Positions 1-8,250 of a stretch of DNA of 19,391 bases are shown here, one piece after another. Position numbers and translations under genes: made by a program. The notes below the pieces were generated by a model that worked only from the letters and a program-made list of their open reading frames with translations, ran no database searches and was not told where the DNA came from. How positions within the stretch are numbered: position 1 is the stretch's first letter; every line of letters starts with the position of its first letter. This stretch comes from Tenderia sp965602225 (GTDB lineage Bacteria; Pseudomonadota; Gammaproteobacteria; Tenderiales; Tenderiaceae), in contig CBFCYE010000041.1 in NCBI GenBank assembly GCA_965602225.1, positions 1 through 19,391 on the forward strand, written 5' to 3'.

Positions 1-380
1 TCGGCCCCCTGGCGCAGCGCGGCAAAGCTGATCAGGGCGGTGGCACGGCTGGCGACCGTGGCCTTGAGTTCGCCGCGGGTGGCGAAGCCCATGCCTGGAT
101 GTTGTTCGATCAATAATAGAATCCGTTGCCGCCGTTCGGCGCGGAACACCTTGCTGATCGGGCGGCCGCTACGGGCGGAGGTGCGCCAGGCAATGTGACG
201 CACGTCGTCGCCGAACTGGTAGGGGCGCAGGTCTTCCAGTTCCAGTCCGGCGCCGCGTTGCAAGGATAGTTGCGCACCGCTGAGCTGACTGGTGCCGTGG
301 GCGCGATAGCCGGGCAGGCGCTGCGCCTGGAAGCGCAACAGCTCTAATTCATGGGCAGAGAGAAGAGCCTCAGAAGCCAT
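1..380 (-). CDS. DUF58 family protein, N-terminal part (runs off left edge)
   Basis: The minus-strand frame opens with ATG at 380-378 and stays open to the window edge, giving about 126 residues. The translation contains the family signature around residues 48-75: GLELEDLRPYQFGDDVRHIAW, followed by R-T-S-A-R-S-G-R-P and the K-V-F-R-A-E-R stretch. This is the conserved N-terminal block of DUF58 proteins, which precedes a von Willebrand A-like fold. Its start overlaps the moxR stop (TAATG), so the two are translationally coupled. MoxR-DUF58 pairs are a well-known combination, thought to act as chaperone-like systems for envelope or metalloprotein assembly; the exact substrate cannot be told here. 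The usual N-terminal membrane segments of larger DUF58 proteins are absent, so this is the short soluble type. The C-terminus is not visible. Confidence 0.88.
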   Translation of the reverse strand, partial: MASEALLSAHELELLRFQAQRLPGYRAHGTSQLSGAQLSLQRGAGLELEDLRPYQFGDDVRHIAWRTSARSGRPISKVFRAERRQRILLLIEQHPGMGFATRGELKATVASRATALISFAALRQGA

Positions 381-1372
381 TAGGGGACAGGGACAACGTC
401 TACCAATTGTTTGATGATCTGACGTGCAGTGAGACCTTCGGCGCGGGCGGCAAAGCTGAGGCCGATGCGGTGATTCATGACGTCATAGGCCAGGTCGATG
501 ATGTCGGCCGGTTCGACGAAATCACGCTGACGCAGATAGGCCAGCGCCTTGGCGCAACGGGCTAAAGCCAGGGTGGCACGCGGTGAGGCGCCATAGGCCA
601 GCCACTCTTTGGCCTCTGGCATCCAGGCACCGAGATTGCGAGTGGCGCTGACCAGGGTAACGATGTAGCGCTGTAACATGTCATCCATGTGAATGCGGTT
701 GACCGCGTCGCGGGCGGCGATGATCTCGTCTGGGCTTAGTACCGCCAGGCCACTGTGCTGACCACCGCTTTGCAGTTTGGCGGTCTCGCGTTTGAGAATC
801 TCCAGTTCGTCGTCCTGTTGCGGGTAACCCAATTCGATCTTCATCAGGAAGCGATCTAGCTGCGCCTCGGGCAAGGGATAGGTGCCTTCTTGCTCAAGCG
901 GGTTTTGGGTGGCGATGACCTGGAAGATGGCGGGCAGTTTGCGTGTTACGCCGGTGGTGGTGACCTGACGTTCCTGCATAGCCTCTAACAGGGCCGACTG
1001 CACCTTGGGCGGGGCGCGGTTGATTTCGTCAGCCAGGACTATTTCATTAAAGATCGGCCCTTCGATGAATTTGAACTCACCCTCCTGGGCCAGGAAGATG
1101 TCGGTGCCGGTGATGTCACCCGGAATTAGATCCGGGGTGAACTGGATGCGACGAAAACTCAGTGCCATGCCGTCGGCCAGGGTGTGGACGGCGGTGGTCT
1201 TGGCCAGGCCGGGCAGGCCTTCCAGCAACAGGTGGCCGTCGGCCAGCAGGCCGATTAACAGTCGTTCGATCAGTGGGTTTTGACCGACGATGGTGTGCTG
1301 GATGTGGCGACGCAGGGTGGCCAGGTTATGGCTGTGGCTGGTCTCTATTGCTGGGGCTTTGGCTTCGCTCAT
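380..1372 (-). CDS. MoxR-family AAA+ ATPase
   Basis: This is a 330-residue AAA+ ATPase of the MoxR group. Visible motifs are a Walker A variant at about residues 52-59 (EGLPGLAKT), Walker B with the family-typical extension IVLADEINRAPPKVQSALLEAMQE at about 111-134, sensor 1 in FQVIATQNP, and a C-terminal lid domain with SPRATLAL. Length is normal for the family. MoxR ATPases act with DUF58/VWA partner proteins as chaperones for maturation of specific complexes, and the gene is followed by a DUF58 gene with a 1-nt overlap. The ATG at 1372-1370 gives a normal N-terminus, and a good sigma70-like promoter lies upstream on the same strand (1412-1440). The client complex is not evident from the window. 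Confidence 0.95.
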   Translation of the reverse strand: MSEAKAPAIETSHSHNLATLRRHIQHTIVGQNPLIERLLIGLLADGHLLLEGLPGLAKTTAVHTLADGMALSFRRIQFTPDLIPGDITGTDIFLAQEGEFKFIEGPIFNEIVLADEINRAPPKVQSALLEAMQERQVTTTGVTRKLPAIFQVIATQNPLEQEGTYPLPEAQLDRFLMKIELGYPQQDDELEILKRETAKLQSGGQHSGLAVLSPDEIIAARDAVNRIHMDDMLQRYIVTLVSATRNLGAWMPEAKEWLAYGASPRATLALARCAKALAYLRQRDFVEPADIIDLAYDVMNHRIGLSFAARAEGLTARQIIKQLVDVVPVP

Positions 1373-1411
1373 TGCTTCGTTTCTGCTGGTCGTTAAGGCC
1401 GGGATCGCGCT

Positions 1412-1440
1412 ATTATCTGGCGCTTATATAAAGCAGTAAA
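1412..1440 (-). promoter_or_regulatory. predicted sigma70 promoter of the moxR operon
   Basis: Read on the minus strand, there is a -35 box TTTACT (1440-1435, 4 of 6 consensus), a 17-nt spacer, and a -10 box GATAAT (1417-1412, 5 of 6). Transcription would start near 1405, leaving a leader of about 33 nt before the moxR ATG. It lies in the 119-nt divergent gap shared with the FGE-like gene. I found no equally convincing promoter for the plus-strand gene there. Confidence 0.5.
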
Positions 1441-1491
1441 TAGTAACACGATCAATATTGCCCGGCCTGACCGGGGTATGGGCGGAATGAG

Positions 1492-2316
1492 ATGGCGAAT
1501 CAAGTGAATTCAGAAGGGCAGCAAGCCATTAAGTTGGTGGTCGCTGTGGTGTTGGTGTTGGTCGTGGCGGGTGGTCTGGCGACGTTGGGGTTTCAGCAGC
1601 AGGCCAAGGCTCCGGTGGTTGTGGAGCAGGGCGGCTTTGAGGTGATGAGCAACACTATCGGTATGCAGTTGGTGAAATTGCCTGGCGGGAATTTTGTTAT
1701 GGGTGATGATGGTGCTGGACGTAGTCCGGCCCATGAGGTTGAGGTGCGCTCCTTTTATATGGCGGCCCATGAGGTGACCCAGGCCCAGTGGCAGGCGGTG
1801 ATGGGTTTTAATCCAAGCCAATATAAAGATCCGCGTCGGCCGGTGGAAAATGTTACCTGGCTGGAGACGCAGAGTTTTCTTGAGCAACTGAATCGCAATG
1901 AGGGCACTAATAAATATCGGCTGCCATCCGAGGCGGAGTGGGAATATGCTGCCCGCGCCGGTAGCGAAGGGCAGTACTTCTTTGGTGATGATGTCAGTCA
2001 GTTGCGCCGTTATGCCTGGTTTGATGCCAATGCCAAGATTGGCACCCAGGCGGCAGGTCGCAGTCAGCCCAATCCCTGGGGGCTGTTTGATATGTACGGC
2101 AATGTTTGGGAGTGGGTGCAGGATTGCTGGCATGAGGATTACACCGACGCGCCCTCCGATAGCCGGGTTTGGGGTGGTGGTGACTGTAGCCAGCGGGTGT
2201 TACGCGGTGGTGGTTGGGCCAATCAGGCGAATTATCTCGGTTCCACTGTGCGTGGTACCTATGAGGCCAAGTTTGAAGACAGCAGCAATGGCTTTCGGGT
2301 TGTGTTCGGTCGTTGA
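1492..2316 (+). CDS. membrane-anchored formylglycine-generating-enzyme-like (SUMF1-fold) protein
   Basis: A 274-residue protein with one N-terminal membrane segment (about residues 13-33) and then a complete FGE-sulfatase (SUMF1) fold. Signature pieces are LVKLPGGNFVMG, the E-V-T-Q-A-Q-W block, P-V-E-N-V-T-W, YRLPSEAEWEYAARAG, WGLFDMYGNVWEWVQDCW and the terminal RVLRGGGW...NGFRVV. The topology implies a periplasmic domain held in the inner membrane. True formylglycine-generating enzymes carry two copper-binding cysteines just after the RGGSW-like turn; here that stretch reads A-N-Q-A-N-Y-L-G-S-T-V-R, with no cysteine. Sulfatase activation is therefore unlikely, and a binding or structural role, as in many bacterial FGE-like proteins, is more plausible. 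It has no obvious partner next to it. The start is supported by a purine-rich GGGCGGAATGAG stretch just upstream. Confidence 0.88.
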   Translation: MANQVNSEGQQAIKLVVAVVLVLVVAGGLATLGFQQQAKAPVVVEQGGFEVMSNTIGMQLVKLPGGNFVMGDDGAGRSPAHEVEVRSFYMAAHEVTQAQWQAVMGFNPSQYKDPRRPVENVTWLETQSFLEQLNRNEGTNKYRLPSEAEWEYAARAGSEGQYFFGDDVSQLRRYAWFDANAKIGTQAAGRSQPNPWGLFDMYGNVWEWVQDCWHEDYTDAPSDSRVWGGGDCSQRVLRGGGWANQANYLGSTVRGTYEAKFEDSSNGFRVVFGR

Positions 2317-2417
2317 TTATTGGCGTTTAATAAAGGGCCTGTGATTGTGTTTGCAGGCTTAATGTTTTGCCCGATAACCACACGGATTTATTGAATATAC
2401 TGGCTAAATCGCAGCTC

Positions 2418-2445
2418 GGGACATTCGTTAGCTTTGATGTATAAT
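2418..2445 (+). promoter_or_regulatory. ccmA: predicted promoter of the ccm operon
   Basis: The 173-nt gap between the FGE-like gene and ccmA holds a perfect -10 hexamer TATAAT at 2440-2445. A weak -35-like GGGACA (4 of 6) lies at 2418-2423 with a 16-nt spacer. Transcription would start near 2452, about 38 nt before the ccmA ATG. I see nothing else recognisable in this gap, and ccmA has no strong Shine-Dalgarno sequence in front of its ATG. Confidence 0.5.
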
Positions 2446-2489
2446 CGACGGTCTTTTGGTTTTCAGGTCGAAATAGCGCCCCTTTTTTC

Positions 2490-3110
2490 ATGCTCAATAT
2501 AACCAACCTAGAATGTGTTCGCGGCGACAGGCAACTGTTTTCCGGGCTGTCTTTTTCTCTGGAAGAAGGCAGTTTGCTGCACGTTCATGGCGCCAACGGC
2601 AGTGGCAAGACTACGTTGCTGCGCGCCATTGCCGGGCTGGTGTTGCCGGAAGATGGTGAGATTGAGTGGGGCGGCAAGCCGACCCGCAAGCTGGGCGAGG
2701 ATTTTAATCGCGAGCTGATCTACATGGGCCATCACTATGGCCTTAAGTTTGAACTGACGGGGTATGAGAATCTACGCGTTTTTGCCCAGCTGAGCGGTTT
2801 TGATATCAGTGAGCGCAAGGTGGAAGTGGCCTTGAAGGCCATGGGCCTGGCACGTTGTTTTGAACTTCCGGTCAAGGTGCTGTCTCAAGGACAGAAGAAG
2901 CGTGTCTCTTTAGCCCGGTTGCTGTTGCAACGCTCCAAATTGTGGATTCTGGATGAGCCCTTTGTGGCCCTGGATGTGGCCGGTGTGAGCATGTTACTGG
3001 ATATGATTAAAGAACATGTCGCCGATGGCGGGATGGTTATTTTGACCACCCATCAAGAGGTCGACGTTGAAGTTGGCAAACTTCAGCATCTCCATCTGGG
3101 AGAGCACTGA
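2490..3110 (+). CDS. ccmA: cytochrome c maturation ABC transporter ATP-binding subunit CcmA
   Basis: A 206-residue ABC ATPase and first gene of a complete ccmABCDEFGHI operon. Walker A is GANGSGKTT (about residues 34-42), the ABC signature is LSQGQKKRVSLARLL (about 132-146), and Walker B is LWILDEPFVALD. The N-terminus (MLNITNLECVRGDRQLFSGLSF) and the short overall length match CcmA. In system I cytochrome c biogenesis, CcmA works with CcmB and CcmC, and its ATP hydrolysis drives release of haem-loaded CcmE from CcmCD. It is cytoplasmic and bound to the inner membrane. The stop codon overlaps the ccmB start (TGATG). Confidence 0.97.
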   Translation: MLNITNLECVRGDRQLFSGLSFSLEEGSLLHVHGANGSGKTTLLRAIAGLVLPEDGEIEWGGKPTRKLGEDFNRELIYMGHHYGLKFELTGYENLRVFAQLSGFDISERKVEVALKAMGLARCFELPVKVLSQGQKKRVSLARLLLQRSKLWILDEPFVALDVAGVSMLLDMIKEHVADGGMVILTTHQEVDVEVGKLQHLHLGEH

Positions 3111-3778
3111 TGTTTGCGGCATTAAAATGTATTATTGCGCGCGACCTGACGTTGGCGATGCGCCATCGTTCGGATGTATTAACCACGGTGTTCTTTTTTG
3201 TCATCGTCGTTAGCCTGTTTCCACTTGGGGTTGGCCCGGAAACAGATTTGCTGCGCTCCATGGCGGCAGGTGTGGTGTGGGTATCGGCGCTGCTGGCCTC
3301 GATGTTGTCACTGAGTCGCCTGTTTGCGGATGACTATAACGACGGCACCCTGGAACAGTTGTTGTTGGCGCCACAGCCATTGGCGCTGATGGTGTTTGGT
3401 AAGGTGCTGGCGCATTGGCTTATTTCCGGTCTGCCTTTAGTGGTGATGGCGCCGTTGTTGGGGTTGCAGTTTGGTCTTGGCAGTGATGCCTTGTTTATGT
3501 TGGTGGTGACCCTGTTGCTAGGTACGCCGGTGTTGAGCCTGGTCGGCTCCATAGGCGCGGCCCTGACTCTGGGCCTGCGCGGCGGTGGTGTGTTGGTATC
3601 GCTGCTGGTTCTGCCTCTATATATACCGGTGCTGATCTTTGGTGCGGGTGGGGTTGAGGCGAGTGTCTCGGGCATGGGGGCGGAAGGCCATTTGTCGCTG
3701 TTGGCGGCGATATTGATTGTGGCGCTGTTGTTGGCACCGTTGGCTTCGGCGGCGGCGTTGAGAATTTCGGTCGAATAG
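3110..3778 (+). CDS. ccmB: haem exporter/maturation ABC permease CcmB
   Basis: A 222-residue polytopic membrane protein, of typical CcmB length, with about six hydrophobic segments. The N-terminal half (I-I-A-R-D-L-T-L-A-M-R...FFVIVVSLFPLGVGPE) and the LEQLLLAP block following D-D-Y-N-D-G-T are characteristic of CcmB. It is the membrane partner of CcmA in the CcmABCD complex that frees holo-CcmE. The ATG overlaps the ccmA stop by one base, so the two subunits are probably made by coupled translation. A 49-nt gap then separates it from ccmC, the largest gap in the operon apart from the ccmH-ccmI interruption. Confidence 0.96.
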   Translation: MFAALKCIIARDLTLAMRHRSDVLTTVFFFVIVVSLFPLGVGPETDLLRSMAAGVVWVSALLASMLSLSRLFADDYNDGTLEQLLLAPQPLALMVFGKVLAHWLISGLPLVVMAPLLGLQFGLGSDALFMLVVTLLLGTPVLSLVGSIGAALTLGLRGGGVLVSLLVLPLYIPVLIFGAGGVEASVSGMGAEGHLSLLAAILIVALLLAPLASAAALRISVE

Positions 3779-3827
3779 TTTTGGCCCGGCTTTATTGAAA
3801 GAATAAGATTAACAACGAAGTATTGCG

Positions 3828-4580
3828 ATGAACCTGTTTAAATATTCTGCTCCTTCTGTCTTTTATCCGCTGGCCGGTAATCTGGCGCGTGGTTTTGCGA
3901 TCGCCTCGGTATTGTTACTGGTGGTTGGGCTCTACATGAGTTTCTTTGTCGCGCCGACCGATTACAAACAGGGTGAGGGTTATCGCATCATGTTTATCCA
4001 TGTGCCGGCGGCCTGGATGTCGATGTTTATCTACATCATCATGGCCGGCTGGGCCGCGGCGGGCATGATCTGGCGCACCCGCCTGTCATCAATGATGGCC
4101 TCAGCCCTGGCGCCTACTGGTGCCATCTTTACCTTTATTGCTCTGTGGACCGGCGCCTTGTGGGGCAAGCCGATGTGGGGTGCCTGGTGGGTCTGGGATG
4201 CGCGTTTGACCTCTGAGCTGATTCTGTTGTTTCTTTATATTGGGTATATGGCGCTGGAGTCAGCGATTGATGATCCACGTCGCGCGGCCCGTGCCTGTGG
4301 TCTGTTGGCGCTGGTGGGGGTGATCAATGTGCCTATCATCTATTACTCGGTGCAGTGGTGGAACACTCTACATCAAGGTGCGTCGATCAAGATGAGTGAG
4401 AGTGGTGGTATGGAAACCAGTATGACCGAGATCATGCTCTGGACCATGTTGATCATGACCTTTGCCTGCTGGTTCTACACCATTGCTGTGGCCCTGATTA
4501 GGGTGCAAGGCATCATCCTTGAGCGTGAGAGCAATACCGTCTGGGTTAAGCAGATGTTGCAGCAGCAGGAGGAGAAATAA
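3828..4580 (+). CDS. ccmC: haem-handling protein CcmC (WWD family)
   Basis: A 250-residue inner-membrane protein with about six membrane segments. It contains the tryptophan-rich WWD motif W-G-A-W-W-V-W-D-A-R-L-T-S-E at about residues 117-130, and two periplasm-facing histidines flanking it: H58 (in FIHVPAAW) and H182 (in NTLHQGAS). These correspond to the haem ligands of the family. CcmC presents haem to the chaperone CcmE and forms the haem-CcmE covalent adduct together with CcmD. Length and motif spacing are ordinary for the family. It is followed one base later by ccmD. Confidence 0.97.
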   Translation: MNLFKYSAPSVFYPLAGNLARGFAIASVLLLVVGLYMSFFVAPTDYKQGEGYRIMFIHVPAAWMSMFIYIIMAGWAAAGMIWRTRLSSMMASALAPTGAIFTFIALWTGALWGKPMWGAWWVWDARLTSELILLFLYIGYMALESAIDDPRRAARACGLLALVGVINVPIIYYSVQWWNTLHQGASIKMSESGGMETSMTEIMLWTMLIMTFACWFYTIAVALIRVQGIILERESNTVWVKQMLQQQEEK

Positions 4581-4581
4581 G

Positions 4582-4746
4582 ATGGCCGAGTGGTTTGCAA
4601 TGGGTGGTCACGGTTTCTATATATGGGGTTCTTATGGAGTGACAGCCCTGTTCATGATTGTTGAAACGATTTTAGTTGTACGACAAAAGCGAACTTTATT
4701 ACAGCGCTTGGGTCGTATGATGCGTATGAATTCTGAGGTGGAGTAG
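4582..4746 (+). CDS. ccmD: small haem exporter subunit CcmD
   Basis: A 54-residue single-pass protein starting MAEWFAMGGHGFYIWGSYGV, followed by a membrane helix (about residues 18-35) and a basic tail rich in K and R. This is the classic CcmD pattern: a short W/G/H-containing periplasmic head, one helix and a positively charged cytoplasmic end. The ATG at 4582 is preferred over an upstream in-frame start at 4519 because the latter would overlap ccmC by about 60 nt and add a non-conserved extension, while the GGAG at 4570-4573 sits at a good distance. CcmD holds CcmE in the CcmABC complex. The ccmE ATG follows directly after its TAG. Confidence 0.93.
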   Translation: MAEWFAMGGHGFYIWGSYGVTALFMIVETILVVRQKRTLLQRLGRMMRMNSEVE

Positions 4747-5196
4747 ATGAAGGCTAGACATAAGCGCATGATGTTTATCATGATTGGTTTGGTGGCTGTG
4801 GCTGCAGTGGCGGCTTTGATCCTGAATGCCTTGCAGAGCAACATAAACCACTTTTTTAGTCCGACCGAGGTGGTGGCCAATCAGGCGCCCCAAGACCGCA
4901 CCTTCCGCCTTGGTGGTCTGGTCGAGGTTGGCAGTCTTGAGCGTGAAGATGATGGCCTGACATTGCAATTCAAAATTACCGATAACGCTGAAGCGGTGAC
5001 GGTGAAATATACCGGCATCCTGCCTGATCTGTTCAGTGAAGGTCAGGGCGTAGTGGCTCAGGGCAAGCTGGGTACTGGCGGTGTCTTTATGGCCGAGGAA
5101 GTGTTGGCCAAACATGATGAAACCTATATGCCGCCTGAAGTCGCTGATGCGCTTGAAAAGGCTGAAGATGCTGCTGCGCAAGGAGCTGCAAAATGA
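4747..5196 (+). CDS. ccmE: periplasmic haem chaperone CcmE
   Basis: A 149-residue protein with an N-terminal membrane anchor (about residues 8-28) and the OB-fold haem chaperone domain. The haem-attachment motif is LAKHDETYMPPEV, giving H123 as the covalent haem-binding histidine and Y127 as the likely axial ligand (HxxxY class). CcmE accepts haem from CcmC and carries it to the CcmFHI ligase. The C-terminal tail after the motif is short and alanine/lysine-rich, as expected for the flexible tail. The gene begins immediately after the ccmD stop, and its own TGA overlaps the ccmF start by four bases (ATGA). Confidence 0.97.
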   Translation: MKARHKRMMFIMIGLVAVAAVAALILNALQSNINHFFSPTEVVANQAPQDRTFRLGGLVEVGSLEREDDGLTLQFKITDNAEAVTVKYTGILPDLFSEGQGVVAQGKLGTGGVFMAEEVLAKHDETYMPPEVADALEKAEDAAAQGAAK

Positions 5197-7217
5197 TTCC
5201 AGAGATCGGGCAATTTGCCCTAATCATTGCCCTCTGCCTTGCCATCGTGCAGGGTATTTTTCCTATTCTTGGTGCACAGCTGAATATTCGTCCCTGGATG
5301 ATGATGGCGCGGCCGGTGGCTCAGGGACAGTTTATTTTTATCGCCATTGCCTTTGCTTGTCTGGTCTATAGCTTTGTTACTGATGACTATTCGGTGTTGT
5401 ATACCGCATCACATTCAAATTCTCTGCTGCCGGTTCAATACAAGGTTGCTGGTGTCTGGGGTGGTCATGAAGGTTCGTTGTTGTTGTGGGCCATGATGCT
5501 GGGGCTGTGGACCTTTCTGGTAACTATCTTTAGTAAAAATCTGCCTGATGAAATGGTGGCTCGCGTGATTGGCGTGTTGGGTCTGATCGCGATTGGTTTT
5601 CTGCTGTTTCTGTTGCTGACCTCTAATCCGTTTGAGCGTCTGTTGCCCGCTGCGCCAGATGGTCGGGATTTGAACCCGCTGTTGCAGGATTTTGGTTTGA
5701 TTATTCATCCGCCCATGCTCTACATGGGTTACGTTGGTTTTTCTGTTGCCTTTGCCTTTGCTATCGCTGCTCTGATTGGTGGGCGTTTGGATGCGGCCTG
5801 GGCGCGCTGGTCACGTCCCTGGACTATCATTGCCTGGGCTTTTCTTGCGGGTGGTATTGGTCTGGGTTCGTGGTGGGCTTATTACGAACTTGGCTGGGGC
5901 GGCTGGTGGTTCTGGGACCCGGTTGAAAACGCCTCGCTAATGCCGTGGCTGGTGGGTACGGCCCTGATCCATTCTTTGGCGGTAACCGAGAAACGCGGTG
6001 CCTTTAAGCGTTGGACTGTGTTGTTGGCGATTATTGCCTTTTCACTGAGTCTGCTGGGTACCTTCCTGGTGCGTTCCGGCGTGATCACTTCGGTGCATGC
6101 CTTTGCTACCGACCCGGAGCGCGGTACCTTTATTCTCGCCTTCCTGTTTCTTGTGGTGGTTGGTTCGCTGCTGTTATATGCCTGGCGTGCGCCCAAGATT
6201 GGCGACGGTGGCAAGTTTGAGTTGATGTCGAAAGAGACCATGTTATTGGTCAATAATGTCATTCTGGCGGTCATGTCGTCGGCGGTATTGCTGGGTACGA
6301 TCTACCCGATGATTATCGAAGGTCTGGCTTCGGTAGGCCTTATCGATGCGATTAATAAAGTGTCGGTTGGTGCGCCTTATTTCAATTCCATCTTTGTGCC
6401 GTTGCTGGTGCCGCTGGTATTCCTGGTGGGCCTGGGGCCGCTGGCTCGCTGGAAGAAGGCTGATATGCCTGACATGCTTAAGCAGCTGCGTTGGGCCTTT
6501 GTTGCCAGTGCAATTTTCGCCGTGGTTATGCCATTCCTGATGGGTGGTTGGTCGTGGATGGCAGCCTTGGGCATGGTGTTGGCGGCCTGGATTGTGACGA
6601 CTGCTATTTATAGTCTTCGGGCACGCTTCAAGGCCACCAATGCTGAACTGCCTTGGGGCCATCGCCTCAATGCTATTCCGCGCAGTTTCTACGGTATGCA
6701 TCTGGCGCATGTCGGTGTGGCGATCTGTATTGTCGGCGGCACCATGGTTTCCAATTATATGTCTGATAAAGATGTGCGCATGGATATCGGTGACACGGTT
6801 ACGGTGGGTGGTTATACCTTCCGTTTTGATGGCGTGATTGAGACCAAGGGGCCGAACTACACGGCTAACCGGGGTTTGATCCGGGTGCTGCAGGATGGTC
6901 GTGAAGTTATGACCATGGAGCCTGAAAAGCGTGTCTATACGGTTCAAACCATGCCTATGACCGAGGCGGCTATCGATACTGGTATTTGGCGTGATCTGTA
7001 TGTTTCGCTGGGTGAGCCGGTTAGTGGTGGTGCCTGGAGCGTGCGTGTCTATCACAAGCCATTTGTATCCTGGCTCTGGACAGGGGTCATCCTGATGGTG
7101 TTGGGTGGCGTTGTTGCTATGAGCGACAAGCGTTATCGGGTGATGGCTCGCAAGGAAAAAAAGGCTAAAGCTGAGGCCAAGATGGCTACACCTAAGTTGG
7201 CGACGGAGAAGGCCTGA
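5193..7217 (+). CDS. ccmF: cytochrome c haem lyase subunit CcmF
   Basis: A 674-residue multi-spanning membrane protein, close to the usual CcmF length. The WWD motif W-G-G-W-W-F-W-D-P-V-E-N lies at residues 235-246. The four conserved histidines are visible: H172 (LIIHPPML) and H302 (TSVHAFA) in the periplasmic P-His loops, and H260 (ALIHSLAV) and H506 (MHLAHVG) expected to hold the structural haem b. A large periplasmic domain lies at about 515-620, and the C-terminus is a lysine/alanine-rich tail. With CcmH and CcmI it reduces and ligates haem to CxxCH apocytochromes. The start overlaps ccmE by 4 nt, and ccmG follows two bases after the stop. Confidence 0.98.
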   Translation: MIPEIGQFALIIALCLAIVQGIFPILGAQLNIRPWMMMARPVAQGQFIFIAIAFACLVYSFVTDDYSVLYTASHSNSLLPVQYKVAGVWGGHEGSLLLWAMMLGLWTFLVTIFSKNLPDEMVARVIGVLGLIAIGFLLFLLLTSNPFERLLPAAPDGRDLNPLLQDFGLIIHPPMLYMGYVGFSVAFAFAIAALIGGRLDAAWARWSRPWTIIAWAFLAGGIGLGSWWAYYELGWGGWWFWDPVENASLMPWLVGTALIHSLAVTEKRGAFKRWTVLLAIIAFSLSLLGTFLVRSGVITSVHAFATDPERGTFILAFLFLVVVGSLLLYAWRAPKIGDGGKFELMSKETMLLVNNVILAVMSSAVLLGTIYPMIIEGLASVGLIDAINKVSVGAPYFNSIFVPLLVPLVFLVGLGPLARWKKADMPDMLKQLRWAFVASAIFAVVMPFLMGGWSWMAALGMVLAAWIVTTAIYSLRARFKATNAELPWGHRLNAIPRSFYGMHLAHVGVAICIVGGTMVSNYMSDKDVRMDIGDTVTVGGYTFRFDGVIETKGPNYTANRGLIRVLQDGREVMTMEPEKRVYTVQTMPMTEAAIDTGIWRDLYVSLGEPVSGGAWSVRVYHKPFVSWLWTGVILMVLGGVVAMSDKRYRVMARKEKKAKAEAKMATPKLATEKA

Positions 7218-7219
7218 TA

Positions 7220-7750
7220 ATGAAGCTTAAGTTTTTTTTGCCGTTGGTGATTTTTGTGGTGATGGCTGGTTTTATGTGGAAGGGGCTAAGCCTCGATCCA
7301 CGTTCTGTGCCGTCGCCGCTGGTGGATAAACCAGCGCCGCAGTTTGAGTTGAGTCAGTTGCATCAGGCCGAGCAGACCATTAGTCGAGACAGTAATCTGG
7401 GTAAGGTCTGGATATTGAATGTCTGGGCTTCATGGTGTGTCTCTTGTCGCCAGGAACATCCGGTGTTTATGCAGTTGTCGCGCACGGGCGAAGTGCCCAT
7501 CTATGGCCTGAATTACAAGGATGAACGTGAGGATGCTATTAAGTGGCTGAAGGATTTCGGTAATCCCTACACCATTAGTGCTCACGATTATAAAGGCCGT
7601 GTTGGCGTTGATTATGGCGTCTATGGTGTGCCAGAGAGTTATGTCATCGACAAGCAGGGTGTTATTCGTTACAAACACACCGGCCCGGTTTCGGCACAGG
7701 CCTTACGGGAAACCATCCTGCCCTTGGTTAGAGAATTGAAGAAAGGCTAA
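7220..7750 (+). CDS. ccmG: thiol:disulfide interchange protein CcmG/DsbE
   Basis: A 176-residue membrane-anchored thioredoxin. It has an N-terminal helix (about residues 4-20), then the thioredoxin fold with active site WASWCVSC (C73, C76), an acidic E-H-P segment after it, and the cis-proline loop G-V-Y-G-V-P-E-S-Y. The G-V-P-E-S-Y motif is characteristic of CcmG rather than a general TlpA. It keeps the cysteines of apocytochromes and CcmH reduced in the periplasm, fed by DsbD/CcdA, which is not in the window. The stop overlaps the ccmH start (TAATG). Confidence 0.96.
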   Translation: MKLKFFLPLVIFVVMAGFMWKGLSLDPRSVPSPLVDKPAPQFELSQLHQAEQTISRDSNLGKVWILNVWASWCVSCRQEHPVFMQLSRTGEVPIYGLNYKDEREDAIKWLKDFGNPYTISAHDYKGRVGVDYGVYGVPESYVIDKQGVIRYKHTGPVSAQALRETILPLVRELKKG

Positions 7751-8232
7751 TGAAAAATATTTTGCTAGCGGCACTGCTGTGCCTGTCGTTTCCCATGTCA
7801 TATCAGGTGCAGGCCAAAGAGGCTGAGTACACCACGGGTGCGCCTGAGATCCACGGTCGGGTGATGGGCGTTTCGGAAGAGCTGCGTTGTTTGGTCTGTC
7901 AGGGTCAGTCATTGGCAGATTCCAATTCTGAGTTCGCCGTGGACATGCGCGCCCAGATCCAGGAAATGATGGAAGGGGGCATGAATGATCGTCAGGTAGT
8001 GGACTTCATGGTCGAGCGTTATGGTGATTATGTTCGCTATCGTCCACCTTTTAAGGCGACCACCATGTTGTTGTGGTTTGGTCCGTTTATTCTGCTGGCT
8101 GTCGGTGTGGCTGTGTTGTACACCAATATCCTGCGTCGCCGTAAACAGGTTGATGAAACACCGCTGACAGAAGAACAGCATCGCCGTGCCGCGGAGTTGT
8201 TAAAGCAAGATTCAGGAGAGAATAAGGCGTGA
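7750..8232 (+). CDS. ccmH: cytochrome c maturation protein CcmH (CcmL-type redox subunit)
   Basis: A 160-residue protein with a cleavable signal peptide (about residues 1-22), the conserved redox motif LRCLVCQGQSLADSNSEFA (C47, C50), and a C-terminal membrane helix at about 100-122. This is the short, N-terminal-domain form of CcmH; the TPR half is encoded separately as ccmI, as in many gammaproteobacteria. It binds apocytochrome thiols for the CcmF ligase. Its TGA at 8230-8232 is also the left copy of the 3-bp direct repeat flanking the 238-bp element that starts at the next base. Confidence 0.96.
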   Translation: MKNILLAALLCLSFPMSYQVQAKEAEYTTGAPEIHGRVMGVSEELRCLVCQGQSLADSNSEFAVDMRAQIQEMMEGGMNDRQVVDFMVERYGDYVRYRPPFKATTMLLWFGPFILLAVGVAVLYTNILRRRKQVDETPLTEEQHRRAAELLKQDSGENKA

Positions 8233-8250
8233 TCCTAGAAACCTAGGTTG
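8233..8250 (+). repeat. left terminal inverted repeat of the element
   Basis: This 18-bp arm starts directly after the ccmH stop codon. It contains CTAG twice. Its only difference from the right arm is A8245, which faces a G in the opposite arm (8458). Confidence 0.85.

Noticed and set aside
2337..2358. Weak hairpin (GCCTG/CAGGC) after the FGE-like gene as a terminator
   Set aside because: Only 5 bp with a 12-nt loop and no T-tract.
6243..7055. 270-codon antisense frame opposite ccmF
   Set aside because: Its translation is low-complexity and His/Arg/Thr-rich, as expected for the reverse of a coding sequence; ccmF is certain.
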